Shown here one piece after another: positions 1 through 14,890 of a stretch of 64,000 nucleotides of DNA. Source of the stretch: Lanius collurio (Eukaryota > Chordata > Aves > Passeriformes > Laniidae); assembly GCA_020086605.1 (NCBI GenBank), contig JACBWW010000015.1:16778228-16842227 (forward strand), read 5' to 3'. A program made the position numbers and the translations under genes. The first letter of the stretch is position 1. Each line of letters starts with the position of its first letter. Below the pieces are notes generated by a model. The model saw nothing but the letters and a program-made list of their open reading frames with translations, was not told where the DNA came from and made no database searches.

Positions 1-2696
1 AAGCTGCACCCATGGATGACCCCTGTCCAGCTGCTCAATAATGCATTAGGACATCTGTCAATATGGCTTTTGTCAATGAGCTGCTGTCTACAGCAGGAGT
101 ACCTTTTAACATGCAGGAAGCGAAAGAGCTGTGGGTGCCTGCTGGACAAAACCGGATGCTGTTACCACCTGACTTCATAATAAACCAAGTTATGGTATGC
201 TGCCAGTGTGAATTTTCCTGCCAGGCTCTTCTGCTTAAGCAGTTAACAATGGCACAAATGTGGGTTCAGCATCTAGGCCGGCCATGATAAAGTCATTTAT
301 ACAACTTATGTGGGGTTATTTCTGGTGTCTGGTGACAGGCGTTTCAAGTTTCAGAACTAACAAAATGGATTCTCTTCACCACGTGGTGTTTTATAACACA
401 GGCTGAAAATTATATTTAACACATTTGTAAGTGAGAGGCAGTGATGCAGTCACTCACTCTGCCTCGATGGAGACCCAACAGGACAGCAACTCAAACATGG
501 GGGCTATCATTAGTTTGCAATGAATCTCTCTCACACGTGGCTTGCTGGAGCTGTGTGACAGCATCTCACAAAGACAAAAGAGAAAGCACCCCTAGTATGC
601 AGAGGGAAGAACTGGAGGGGAAAGATCCACAAACCATTGAGGGGTGAGAGTAAAAAGCAGCTGAAACAGATGACTGAGGAGAAAGGAACCCTGTAATTTT
701 GCGAGGACTCAAGTGAAAAGCATGTGAGACAAAATACTCAAGAAAGGCTTATAATTATATTTTTGGAAATGGAGCAATTAGTAGAGCAATAAATGTAACC
801 AACATTTTCAGTGCAGGTGAAAATGGCAGAGATACATTAGTGTGGGAGAGGTGGCACAGTTTCATGGAAGAGTATCACAGGATGGGAGAAGGAGCAATCC
901 ATAAAGCTGCCCAAACTATTCACTGTGAACCAGCACACTTGGAAAGCAATGAAAATAAATAATTCTCCTTTCTTTTGGAAAACACTTTGTAAATCAGTAT
1001 ATTAATCTGAGTCCTCAAATGACTTATTTTCTGCAATATGTGTTCCATGTGGACAAATTGTGAGATAATGAGACCCATCTTCCTGCCTCAAACGTGCTAC
1101 TGTCATACTACATTCTCTTCCTGATCCCACCACCTGTAAAATGAGAATAATAGTACTCTCCTGCTCTATCAGACCTCAAAGATAAAGGCTCTGATTTTGC
1201 AAGGGCTCAGGCACAGTGGTTTCCTGAAAGAGAAACCTTAGCAGGCCTCCTGTGCCAAACATGAACATCCTACCCCACTGAAACAAAATAAGAGGCAGTG
1301 TTTGTGGCTTTGCCATTGTAGTCATGGACTCTCCGTGATGGTCAATCTTTGAACCCATGTGGAAATCAAACAGATCAGTACAACCCATTTCAAAGTGTAC
1401 TTTTAAAGTTCACCTACTTTTTGACCAAAAAACCCCACAAATCTTGGTCAGCAGTGCAAGTTAACACAACATTTCCAAAATTTCCTCTTTAAATTTCTTG
1501 AAACAGGGGACAATAGAAAAACTTGGCAGAAGAAGGTATGATCAAAGCTTTCACAATGTATCTCCTTGACATCCAGAGGTTTTGCTGAGGTCTGAAACAG
1601 TGCAGTTAACTTTATCCTTTTGTCTTCTCCTTCTCCCTATGCACTCCACAGATTTGGCTCTACCAACCCCTCCAAGCAATTCCTTGCTTGGACCAATGTT
1701 GCGTCAAAGGGATCTCATCCCTAGCCATTGTCTCAATTCAGCTGTGTGGAAATAGCTCTTTTTCATTTCTGAGCTTCTACCTACTTGAAGTTTAAACTTC
1801 ACAGTCATGTCTCTGTGTAATTTTTGATCAGTTTAAATTTTCTCTTTCAACCACAACTGGAGCTGGAAAAACCGATTCTCGGCAAGTAACATATCCCATG
1901 ATATAAAAGTCTATTTCCATCTGCAGAAAATCTGAGACCAATTGTAATTTTCTCAAATGTATTTTGTTTTCTACCACTGCCAAAATAATTATATTGTTCT
2001 GTAAAACTCTAGTTGCAAGCACCATTCTGCAAACATCTATGCAACTGCTTAATTTACCAATTACTGCAATAAGTAAATTTATAATTATCTACTAAGTCAG
2101 ATTGTAAAGAAATACTTAATGTTCCAGACTGAGGTTTGCTCAGCTGTTATTGGCCATGATTGGGACTGCTTCCAGCCCTTGGCTGAGAGAACAAAAATAA
2201 CTGTGCAGCTTATGTATATTTCTGTTTCACTGAATACTTTTGTGTTTAGAGTTTGAATGCTACTTCTCCCAGAAATTCTAGATAAAGTTTTGTACCAGAG
2301 AACAGACAAAACCAGACATAAAGTAGCTGCCAAAATTCACTCAAATGTTAATTCATAGCAAACATATTTTTGCAATACCGACTTTCAAGCATACTCCTAT
2401 ACAATCTCAGCCAGCAACAATGAGTCCCATTGATAGTGCTAAGGTCAAAAGCTTTATGATTAAATTACAGTGTTTATGGCCCCCTCCTTCAGAGAGAATA
2501 GGAAGGCTTGTTAACAGGTTCATAAATCCAGGTGTAAAGATTAACCCAGTCATCCAGGCCTGTATGTCATTACTTAATATATATGTTTTAGAATATGGTA
2601 AATAAAAAAATTAATGCTTACTGTTATGTGCTGAATGCAGCTTAAACTCATCTTTTCCCTTTATATTATGGGATGTATAACAGATCCTGAAAAACT

Positions 2697-2756
2697 ATCA
2701 GCATTCTGCTTCAATGGAGCTTTAAACTTATCAGTGTTCTGCTTCAATGGAGCTTT
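2697..2756. repeat. Two-copy 33-bp tandem duplication
   Basis: Copies at 2697-2723 and 2730-2756 share attctgcttcaatggagc-type sequence, with a 33-bp period and two mismatches in the 27 bases compared. The flanks are non-repetitive. Confidence 0.85.
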
Positions 2757-5700
2757 TATTCTTCTGAGTGTGGTTGAACAGTTCCTGGATTCCTGATTAT
2801 ACTGAGTCGTGAGCAAAACTTACACATGAAGAAACCAGCACTCTGTGTTAGCTTGATAGAGAACTTGCCTTTACACTTATCTGAAGTGACAGCCCCTCTG
2901 GGTATATACTCCTTACTGTGCTTCATTTAAATGCTACAGCTTCTTTTCTTTAAATGCACTTATTTTTAACAGAAGACTAAACAACTGTTATATCCTAATT
3001 TAATCCATGTAAAACCTCACATCTAAAAGGGTTGGACAATAAAATGAAAGGAGATGTTAACACTGAGTACAAATGCACAAAACCAGACTCCAGCACACAA
3101 TTATCTTACAAATAAAAACTACATGACAAACCTCCAATGGAGTTTAGAGCCCAATTCCTGATCTTTCTGCAAGATACTCACTCTAAAAACGAGGGACACT
3201 GAACCCCTTTGCAATTTTAAAAGCTGGTTTTATCAGAGTTACAGTTAACTCCTGGCTGTTCATGGACAGATTATCCAGGTTGCAGCTCAATGGGTTCCTA
3301 CTTTCCCTAGAAAAGTCTTTGACTACCATACAGAGCCCAGCATGAATATTCAACTTTTCCTGTGGGGAAAAGATCTTCTTTCTAAACCAAACTCTCCAAA
3401 TCCCCCCTTTTTTCCCTACAGTTACACATTTCTGGACAGAAATTAAAAGTTTTTTATCTCTTTACCTTCATGCCTGCCACATTAAAACAATAGTTCTAGT
3501 TTTTATTCCTCAAGAGCATATTTTATCAAACTTCTTCCCAATTGATTGTTTGGGGAGACTATAAAGCAAAGCAATTTACTGTAGATACTTCCTTTCCCAA
3601 AAAGAAAAAAAAATCTGTGCAAATTCCCTAACATATCCAAGGATGTGCATTTTCTCTAATATATATTCATTATTGTCAAATTCTCCCAACACATCCCCAA
3701 AAGGTTTGATATGAGCTTTAGGAGAAATACTGAATAGGTTTTTAAGTGCATACAAATTAGTTCATATCTTTGTTTAGTAGCACTGTCTGGCAGCAGTACA
3801 GGCTGGGCTTTTAATAACATCTTATTTTAGAGCTCCAAAGGAAAAGTAAGCTCCCCGGGTTGGCAACATGCACTTGTGCATTTTGATATGATAGCTGCCA
3901 ATACCAGGAACTGGGAAAAGTGAAAGTAAAAATAAGGGACAATACAGTGTGTAGTGTAAAGCCAATGGGGAATTCACCTGAGATGCCCCACCTTTAATAG
4001 TGATCCATCCATCTGCTGTCTCAGAACAGTGCTTCTCATGCTTGAGCTGTACCAGGAGCTTGGAAACAAACAGACACCTTCTCAATAATGCTGGTTTACA
4101 AATTATTTTCCTTCTGATTCCCCACAGTCATGGAAAACCACCTGCTGGAAGAGAGCCTGTACCATTCCCCTGGCAAACAGCTCCCCACAGGCTGTGATCT
4201 TGCCATTACACCCCAATCAGCTCCTTTGTACTCCTTGAGGAGCTGAAAAGAGTCGGACACCAGGAGGATTCCACTCAAATTCAGGAAGCTGCTGCTGAAC
4301 TCTCTGTCTTTACTCGTGCTCTCTGGAACATGTGCCCCTGGAGTGGTCCAGGGCCATATGGCCCTGGTGATTCCTGCAGGGACCTGGTGGAGGCTGTCAC
4401 AGCTCCTTTCTCTCCTGTGCATTGAGGTTTCCATCACTTGGAAACGAGGTGCCAGCAGTAACAATACGTGCAGGTGTCATTGAGTGATGGTGACAGGTTT
4501 GGCAAAGGCAAGCAGGTGACCCAGCAGCTGGGAATTGATCCCAGTTCAGACACAAATCCTGGGATCATGACTTATATTTTTTACTGTGTCAATTTGTGGG
4601 AGCTTCCACACAACCAGAAACTACTGAAAGCAATGAACAAGCACACCAGGAAATCTACAGAAGCAGCAAGAGCTTTGAAAGTGTTTCCATTTTAGCTTTT
4701 GGTGTGAGGACACTGAGAACAAGGAAAGAAGCCCAGAGGAGGGCTAATGCTGGTACCATTCATGAGGATGGTACTGAGCCCCAAGTATCAGAAGCCATTC
4801 AGCTTTATTAAATGCAGCTGCAGAGTAGAACATGTTGCACAGGTGGATGTAAGTGCCTTTCTGCACTCACAAAAAATACTCACTCTCTGAATGCCTCAGG
4901 CACCCTGCTCATAAATACTAATAATGTTTCTCTCCAGCTAGGATTCATTAAGATCAGTGAAGCACTTAAGACTTTGGGTGGAAGTGTTTCCTCTATAAAT
5001 ATGACCAATAATATTACACAGTGAGCTTTTATTCCTTCAAGAAACACAATTGAAATACATTTAGTGATGTAGAAAGGTTTCTGGGGGATCTGTATACTTC
5101 CAGGAATTTCAGAACAGCTCAGAGAGCAAAGGCTATGAGATGGCTCTGCTCCATTAATGTTAAGTCCTGCTCCATTAATTTTGTTGGGCAATTTATATAA
5201 TTTATCCAAGACAGCACTGGACATGTAACCCAAAATTTTACTTTCTGAATTTTAACAATAACAGTCCCTTTTGCCAGAAGGCCTTTATAAATGGACACTG
5301 TAGAAAACAGCAACCAGTACATTTAAAAGAACTGTTAGACACTTCATAGTAATAATTAAGATTCTACATCTCTTCATGTCTTCAAAGCAACTTGCACAAA
5401 TTACCCAATTAATTCCAGCTCCTTGGGATTCTCTTGCTCCATTACACTGGCCAGCTCCATGCCTGCCTGCATGGCTCAGCAGCCCCTGCCAGGAAGAGAA
5501 TGTATGGCACAACCCTGAATATACTGCCCCGCTGCCTCGAGCCCACCTGGCCACCCATGATGTTCCACCATGCCACAGACCACCTTTCACAGCAGGTTTC
5601 TCCAAGCATGGCCATTTACCAGAAGTTATCCTTCTCTGGGCTGCAAAGCAGCTCTGTAGCAAAACTCAACAGCAGCTTGCAGGACCCAGAGAAAGGGAAA

Positions 5701-6069
5701 ACCCTTGTCCAAGCCTCAAACTCAGCCAATAGGGCAGGATGAGGTTGTGTTTCCTGTGGTGCCCTAACACCAGATTGTAGGTGAGGATGCCCCTGAAAGC
5801 CAACACTGGGAAGTGCCTCCATGTGCTCAAAACACTGGAGGAACCCTTAGTTCACTCCTAGTTGCCCAGGGCCTCGCTGTGGGATGAACATGCAGTAAGG
5901 CATGATTCAAAATTCAGACCCTTGGAGACCACCCAGTCTCCCCAAATCTTTTGCCACTCTCACCTACCACTAAACACAAAGTTTCTTTTCCTAATGCAAA
6001 AATGATAAAGAGGTTAAAGCAAACAAAGCTCAAGTGTCCCCCCACTCCTCTGTGAAGAGGGTACAACTT

Positions 6070-6113
6070 TCTCCCTCCTTCCTTCTCCTTCCCTCCCTCC
6101 CTCCCTCCCTCCT
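6070..6113 (+). repeat. Polypyrimidine (CCCT)n tract
   Basis: A (CCCT)/(CCTT) microsatellite-like tract of about 44 bases lies in the 3' flank of EGF. Confidence 0.9.
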
Positions 6114-8610
6114 CAGACATCTTTGGACAGCAAAGTGGGTTAATGTGCAGGGCTGAACCACAGGGACTGTCCACATGGGAAAAGTGAAAACAAAACTTTT
6201 AGCCTAAACCTTGGCAAAGGAGATTTGTCCTGCCAGTGGACGCTTTGCTTGTGTCCCACTGTCTTTCCTCAGTCCCTCTTTCCTCTGTCAAATGGGAATC
6301 AGTTTGAAGCACTGCAAAAAATATTGGTGAAAGTCACTGATCTCTGGTTGCATCTCCGTATTAAATACACATAAAGAGCTGCAGATTTTTTTTTAAGAAG
6401 TTATTTCAATAACTGAATTGATAGCCCATCAAGGGCCAAATTACCTTTGATATTAACAGGATCATGCCTTCATGATATGATGTGTTAATCCGTGATAAAG
6501 GTGCATGTTTTAATGCAAGGGATCAGCTAAAGTAGTAACAGCTTATCTCAGCTCTCTAAAGATTCCTAAAATATGGGTCCCCAGATCCCTGTTTTGTGTG
6601 TTCTCACATTAAAGCACTGTGCTATTTCACCTCCCTCTGCTTTAATTTTCTAACAGTCAGTGTAGTGTAGTACTGTGAGGTTTTGGGGCGAGTGGGTTGT
6701 CAGTGTTAAGGCTTTTTAATTAAATCTAAATAAATTTAAAATGTATTACATTCTAGGAATGTCTAGAAAAGTTATTTAAATAGCCTTGCTCATCAACAAC
6801 TCAAGCTGCACTAAATTCAGAACTTCAGATTAAATCCTGCAAGATTCTAGGGAGAGTTTCAGTTCTGACTGGCTCTGTGACGTTCTGCAGAGGAGATCCC
6901 AAACTCAGAGGTACAGGTTCCGCACACCCCAGCACACCAGCTGGCAGCAGCACCCCTGCACACACTGCTTCAGAAGTGAGCCAATTCCTCATGTAGGTTT
7001 GATAACATGGTGCCCCAGTCACAGAAGGATTAAATTGTGTCCCTTGGTCCACACCGAGAAGAAATGAGTGTAGGTGAGTTGCACCAACTGCTCTTGAACA
7101 GGTAGACTGGAGAAAAATGTGCACTCCATTGAAATATTTTAACTGGGTTTTACTCTTTTACTTACTAACTATTTCTTTCTAAATGAGTGCTTATGCCAGC
7201 AGTTTTACATTCCCTGCTCTTTTTTTCCCAATTCAGCAGGAAAGAACTTGCTTTAAAAGATAAGAAACAAGCTTCATTTTCTCTTGTTTATGCCAGAGTT
7301 ACAGGGTTTTATTCTTTTTCCAATTCACTCTTCACATTTTCATTTCTTGAGAGTGATTTTTTCTGAATGTACAAATGTGTCTGCTTAGAGAAACAAAATC
7401 ATATAACCATAGAAAACACTGAGTTGGACTCAAATTTTGCCTTTCTCTCTCTTTTCCCTGTTCTTTCTTCTCAATAGATCAACCAAAACACCTCATCTTA
7501 AGACTCTGAACCTGCCTGCAGCGCCACTGAAGAAGCTGCTGGCTGCACACAGAGTTGAACACCCACATAAAACCTCTGCAAGGTTGGGGACTGAGCCCTC
7601 TCCATCTCCTGGTCTTCCTCAGTTCAGCCTGGCTCTGGCCATAGAAGGGATGGCAAGTGATGGATGGAGGCTGACAGGAGCATGGCCCTGTCACTCTCCT
7701 GGGGGCTGAGCACTGGTTTCAGCAGGATGCTCAGCCACTGCTGTGCACGAGGCCCTTGGAGAGCTGCTCCTGCCAGCGAGGAGTCTCCTGGCTGAACCAC
7801 GCTCGGTTCTTAGCAGGGCCTCCCATGTAATACTAGAAAGTGCCTGTCAGCCCTCTCCTTGCTCACAGCACTTCGTGCCTCACACTTTCCTTCAGGATAT
7901 TTCCTACTCCTTGTCACTGGTGGGAGGTGCAGCCACATCACTTCAAGAGGCTGTTTTCCAGGCACCATGGGGCAGTCTAGAGGAAAATCATGAAAAATTG
8001 TTTTTTGTAGCTCGAAAACAGGTCAGTCCAACTAAAGCCTGATGCTAGGTTTGCCCTACTAGAGAGGGCAAGAACCCTTCATTGCAAATGTACATGCAAT
8101 GACACAGGGTTCACCTGTGGTTTTCCTCAAATACACACCTTTCAGTTTCCACAGATCTTTGCAAAGCAGAAAGGAGATGGATCAGACCTGCAGATACCAT
8201 CCTGGTGTACCAGGTACAAATCTGGTTTACAGGAATTACCCACTTACAGCACATCTACACCAGCACAGGGAAATATCTCTGGCTGCATTTCATATGATCT
8301 ATAGATACACATTATATGCAGTTAATCGTGCTTACAAGAGCTTCAAACTCATTTCTCAGTGATGTATAAAATATATTTCTTTATCAATTAAATCTTCACT
8401 ATCTGTAAGCATTCCCCAGGGAACAATAGATAGTGAGTCAGCAGGCACATATTTAATTATCAGTTTTTACTGTAAGATGATGATGTTTATTGATATCACT
8501 ATCAGACAGACACTGAAATGAAGCAGATGTTAATCTGAGGTTAAGCTCCAGGAGGCGCCTAGCAGTCTGACCAAAGGGACTGATGTTCATCAGATAATAA
8601 AAAAGGACAC

Positions 8611-8634
8611 CTCCCTCCCTTCCTCCCTCCCTCC
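8611..8634 (+). repeat. Short (CCCT)n tract
   Basis: A 24-base CCTCCCTT/CCCT pyrimidine tract. It is similar to the one at 6.07 kb. Confidence 0.85.
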
Positions 8635-11600
8635 AGAGGCTTGCACAGAGCTCACAGATGCACAGTCTTGTTTTGCAAATTCCTCTTCACACCATTTCCA
8701 ACCCCCTCTAATAAGCAACTTGCCCCTTATTGCAGAGCTTTCCATTGGCTCTAGCAGACAGTTTAACCCAGCATCCTATTTTACTTACACAAGAACTTTA
8801 TGGTTGGATTTGGTTTATTTTTCCTCAGTATATCCTAAAGGGTGATGCCAGAGGAGTTGAAAACAGAAGTGAAGTGGTGAAAAAGTTGCTGTGACATCAG
8901 CTGTGGGCAGAAAGTCTGTCGCTGATCCCCATCACACCAATGTCTGCCTTAAGTAAATCCAATGCAAGGTAAAACACTCAAGTTTAAATGGTACAGTGTA
9001 CTGGAACAGGATCTTCTGTGGGGAAGGACATGATGACAAAGTAACAGCAGCTTTCTATGCATCTCAGAGTGCCATCACTTTCTAGTGTTGAGTGCAGTAA
9101 TGTGACAGTCTATATCCTAATGAAAAATATGCTGGCAGCTGGCACTCACCAAAACATATTAATGTTTAACATTAGAGCTTGCGAAATGAGCTGGTGCAAA
9201 TTATCTGTTTATCAGCACTTTAGTGGTACACTTCTTTCCTAGCAAGAACACATCTATCAGTTTTGGTGAGAGATGAGTGGATAACAAACCCCAAAACATG
9301 ATCTCTTTTCTATAGAGACGCTTGTGCTGCATCCTGCAGCAGCCCCATACATTTTATTATTACCATTTGTGGACCAGCAAGGGCATTATTAGGCCATGTC
9401 ATGTAGCATTCAGATCCTTCTGTTCTGCTTTCAGCCCAGAGGAGGCATGGTCCAGCCTCATGCCCTGCCTGCCACAGCAGCTGAGTGATCTCCCTGTGGC
9501 TCTGGCTTGGCATGGGCAGGTCTCTGGGCACAGGACTGCAGGGCGTGGCATAGGCAGGCATTGCACAAGAGCTGATTATCTTGAGAGGTACAAACCAGAG
9601 ACACAGAAATAAAGCACCTCATTGACCAACATCACAGAGCAGCTGAGTGGTGAACCTGGGACCAGAAGAGAAAGTTGTTAGACCATATTGATTCATGCAG
9701 TCCCTCAAGTCATATTTTCTCTGTTAAGGTCAAAGTCATAAAGGGTTTGACAGAACATGAAGATCCTCTCCTTCAGGTCCTGCTCTTAGCACCACCCCAG
9801 CTTGATACCTGGATGAGGGATGCTTCAAAAAGATGGCATTGGTATATGTTTAAGTTAATGTAAAAAGGTTGCTTTAAATTACTAGGAAGATAGACTTAAT
9901 ACCCTTGGAGACTAACAGAGATAATGAGATGGGGGAGCAATGATCCTTTTTTTTTCAATTAAAAAGAGAAAAAGAAGGAGAAAGACTAACCCCCTGAATT
10001 TCAACACATGAGAAAAGATCATTTGCAAAAGAGTCACACTCAATCTCTGTGCCTAGCTGAAAGGAATTTGTGGTTTCATTTCAGGCCCTTTTGGACTGTT
10101 TTTCATGTCAAAATTACATGTTTGCTGCGCTTAGTTGCTCTTCCAAGATTTACTGAAACAAAGGAAACATTTGAATGAGATTTGAGACAATTTCTTTCTC
10201 ACCTGTCAGGAAGGTAATCCCCAACCTTCAGATAAATGTGGACATGTGGTTTCCACTATTCTCACTCCATATGTCTTCACAAACACCAAATAGATCTAAA
10301 GTAAAAGGACAGGTTTTTTCCTCCATAGATCAAAAGGTTAAAGTGATGGACCTTGCTCAGGACGATCCAGACTTTCTTCCATATAATGCCTTCATTTTCA
10401 CTCCCTGTGCAAATACAGAATCCCTGGCACAGAAATTAGGAGAAAGATTGAAGGCACCAACCCATTCCAGCATTACTGATCTCAGCCATATCAGCAATAA
10501 CTGGAACAGAAGTTATGCCCAATTTAAGAATTGATCTCTACAGGTGAAGCACTGAAACATTTTGACCACTGTAACTCTGAAATGAGGTAGACACTTAATT
10601 GGTTTTTTTTCCTGACTCTCATTCCCAAAGAAAAATGGTGTTTAATGTTTTGTGTTGGCTCTCTTTCTCCAATATTTTAGAGCAAGCACTATAGAGTAAA
10701 CACTCTAGCTCTAACATCTCCTGCTTACATGAAACCTAGTGGGTTTGAAATCTACCTTCACGTGCTTATGTTCACATTGGATTTGGGGACATACCAATGA
10801 AAGCTGAGGGAGTGGCTCCAGCAAAACAGCAAACAGAAAAGGTGGACATAAAAAACCATGTCCGCGCCACACCTCCTTTCCCAATTAAAAGAAAATTTAG
10901 TATATGCATTTCCATGAAGAATTTTTGCTGGTAGGGCCATTTCAGTCACAAATTACACCTCTTGGCACTCTGGCCACTGTTTATACAGCAGGTCCAGCCC
11001 TTGCCTTACCCTAGAGGCAACCGTTTCCTGTGCTGAAAAATACAACACAGCGTGAAAATTTGAAGCACCAAGCTCAGGCAGCCTGGATGCAACCAAAGCC
11101 TCCTTGTTTCCAGTATGAGCTATTTGGTCTGGCACTGGCATGAGCAGGTCAGGCAGGGGAAACAGCAACTGGATCAACAGCTGCCCAGTTGGCTCCACCA
11201 CTCACTGGCTAGAAGTGCATCTCCCAGTACCTTTGCTTTTATTGCTACACAGCTGGACAGCTTTCCAGAGGAAGGAAATAGTGGGGGGAAAAATAAAGGG
11301 AAAAAAGGTGCTTTACGTGGAATTTTTGCATTGGAGAGGGATGTGGATGTGCAACTAATTCTTTCCAAGAAAGCACACACTGAGCTAGACAAGACTTTCT
11401 TCGGAAGCCCATTAAAACATCGATACAACATTTAGCATGCAATATAGGAAAGTCTGTATAACACACTGTGGTGTTTCTTTCTGACATAAATGGACAGAAG
11501 TTATGCATAATGCAAAGCCCTAAATGCTGACAGACATTTGCAAGAATGTTTACATTTATTTTTCATAGCCCCAAAGAAATCGATCTCCAAGGACTTCTCA

Positions 11601-14600
11601 TGAGAGACTGCATTTGGTCCTGAAATATTGTCCTGGGAGACTGTTTCTGTCTTCCATCTGACACATTTTACAGAGGGTATCAGCATATGGATTTGCACCT
11701 CAGCTGTGTCATGAGCAAAGAATTGCTATTGTTTTACTATGCTATGCTGGGACATTTAAACACTGATACTGTGAGGTACTACTTTAAAATTCCCATTAGA
11801 TTTGTTGTAAAGCACACATTTATGAAACAAAATATTTCTGTATTCACCCATAAAACTCTATATTATAACAGTATTGAGCATCTGGTTTTAATCAGAAGTC
11901 AGGAAATTCACTGTTCAAGCTGGAACTCCATCCTTTCCTAAACTCACTGTGTTTAACTTCTGCAACTCAGATATGAACAGGTTCTTTAAAAGTCTCACTG
12001 CCCCTACTGAAAGATAAGCACCACTCACATAAGGGTTTGGAATTAAGTGACATTATCTGGGACATTTCTGCTTTCTTGCTCTTTCTGATGGAGCAGCTTG
12101 AACAGTGGTAGTAAAGCAGACAAAGAGATCCCACAGAACATCCCTGCTAATAGTCCACACAACGTATTAATGTTCAGAAGCAGGCACACTTGAAGTAAAC
12201 TTTCAAATCTAAGCTCTATCTGAAAATGGTTTAATACTTTCAAAGATTCTGTTTAAATTAATTTAATGCTTCCTTTCTCTAAAACCCCATTAGGGATTTT
12301 GCCAATAAAATGCAAGCAGGATTGAGAGCCAAAATAATCTTTTTTTAGTGCAAATTTATTCTAAATCATTTTGTTCATGAGCGAATCAAAAATCCATAAA
12401 AGGAAAGAAAATAAATGAGTCTAATGCACATAAATAAAGAGGTAGAAATCATGTTGGACAAAGAGTTTTGACTGCATCATTTAATAATTTTCAATTGATC
12501 AGCTTTTCTAGTGAATAAATGAATTTTCATTTATGAGGTTTTTGTAACTGTTCTACAATATATCTGATATAATACAATATATCTCATTCATTTCAGTCCT
12601 TGTTCTTGAGGCCTTTCTCTGCTTCTATATTTAAGTCATGCTGTCAGCTACAAGTTTGATTAAAAATCGGGCCCCAAAACCCTTCCCAAGCAAATAAATA
12701 AAGTACCTGTGCATAGTCAAACCTTCAAAGGTTCCTCTCAGCTGTGATGCTACACATTCACATAACTCTTCTCTGAAGTTTAGCCAAACTCTTGTGATCT
12801 GCAAAGTTCTGCAATTTTCCAGAAGAGCCTGAAGGGGCCAAAAAAAACCCTTCAAAACACCCCTGCACATCTCATACACTGCAGGACTGGAGATGTGACT
12901 GGAAATCTTGCAGAAAATAAGACAGCCTCTCAATTTTTGTAACACTGATTGAATGTGTTTATCAAGAGGGACATGCTACCTCAAGCTCACTATCATTTCT
13001 CTATCCAGCAGCCAGGAAGGCAAATCACATACTCACAATTATATTTACCTCTTGGTGTTTTAAAGAACTGTGCATCATACTGCTCAGGGTACCGATAGTT
13101 GGACACTGCCTTCATCTAACGTCTGAAACACAGAAGGAGTTCACTGCTGTGTCCCTTTCACCTGATAGGATGGAAAATTCAAAGTTACACATTTAAACTA
13201 ATTCACAGTGTGGCAGCATAAAGACGGAAACACACAGACATGCATACAGAAGAGCCTCAAAACATTGCACTAGAAATGGTAGTTTCACAAATGGAGATTA
13301 TAGGAGAGATCTGCAAAGAGGAATTTACATTTAATTTATGTCACTTGAAATATGATCTAGATTTGTCTTCAGGAAATGCTGTTCTGATGAACTACTGTCT
13401 TTAACCATTGTTTCTTCATTCTCTCTTTCTCTTCTAGAGCACTTACAGAATAAATAAACTCCTATTTAATTTTTATGATGAGGAGATTCAAAATCTGCCA
13501 GCCACTGCCATTTGTTTCCTGTCCTTGTGGGCATTTGTCTGACTTTTATGTTTTCGAAGAAGCAGACTGTGGACACCTGTTATCTATGCACAGCATGCAG
13601 GATAAATGCAAATACTTTGTGGTGTACCAAATATGACCCTTTGATTTTGCACATGAAGAGAAGAGGAATACTACCCAGGTTACTAAGCCATCTAAATGTA
13701 GGGCAGAATGACCTATAACAGAACAGTAGGTGGTGAAAAAAAGTAGCAAAAACCAAGCCAGAAGAAAAAATACACATTAAACTGGAAAAAGGTGAAACGT
13801 GAAATCTATCCCCTTTCTGTAAATACATGTGGAAAGAATAACACCTAGCCTTTTCTATTCTTGGCTTCCCCCCACCACCTCCCTTACATTCCAAGAGAAG
13901 ATCTGCCAACTTTTGGCCATATCCGTTTCTCTTCTGTTGTTTGCCAGTATTAGTGCACTCCAGCACACATTCTTTCCTAAGACTTCAAAATGAGTCATTT
14001 GTTAGGTCCAGCTGTCTAAAAGACCCAGCCTCCCTTCCCTCCTTTGCTTGGAGCACACTGGGTGGCTCACAGGCATGCACATACCCCAGCTTTCACACTT
14101 GGGTTTGGCTGGGACCTCTGAGTGAAAAGACTCCTGAACCAGACTTCACAGTGCGTGCCTTGTGTTACTGGAGATCAGAAGACCTTGCACCAATACTTCC
14201 AAATGCTTCTAAAGCTCCCTTTGTCCTAAAGCACACACTGAGGCAAGCATACCTGTGCTTTGCTTATTGAAGCTGCTTGGGCAGGGCGTCAGTACTTCTG
14301 GTCTGTAAAGCATTTCTAAAATCTTAGAGCTGGATCTGCTTGTCATTGCACATATAAACAGAGGGTGGATTCACCTCTACACTACAGTTTAGAACAGTTG
14401 TAATTGTTTTAAGATTTTAAGATTTAAGCTGGACTCTAAGGCTCTAAACAAAGGGCTGAGTTTTTACCAAGAGCTTAATTAACATAATCAAAAAACAAAA
14501 TATTGAGTAGGTTAGGGTGCACAATATTCATTCTTTGCATATAATAATGGGGTGAGAATGGGGTAAAATTCAAATCTTATGTAAAATAGGCCAACACAAC

Positions 14601-14806
14601 ATTGCTAAACCTGCATCTACTTCAAACAGGTTTTAGTCTGTGTCTGGAGAAGAAAGAAATAAAATTTCAATCAGCTTGATTTCAAGTCCACTGATTTTAA
14701 TGCTAGATTTGTTTATAAGAACAGCCCTTCTGTTGGAACTTCCTTCAAAGATAAAAAAACCCTCATCATACCAAGAGCTATTACAATATAGGCAACAATT
14801 CTTGTG

Positions 14807-14890
14807 CCCTGCTTTCTCTCCCTCCCTTCCCCCATCCCTCCCCTCTCTTTCTTCCTCTCTTTCTCTCTTCCCATCTCTCTTTTTCTTCTC
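14807..14890 (+). repeat. 84-base polypyrimidine tract
   Basis: Almost pure C/T on the plus strand, with CCCTCC, TCTTTC and TCTCTC units. It is an imperfect microsatellite in the intergenic region. Confidence 0.88.

Noticed and set aside
5285..5742. Overlapping open frames on both strands of about 100-125 codons
   Set aside because: They overlap in several frames in a locally GC-richer patch and show no domain, splice context or composition signal.
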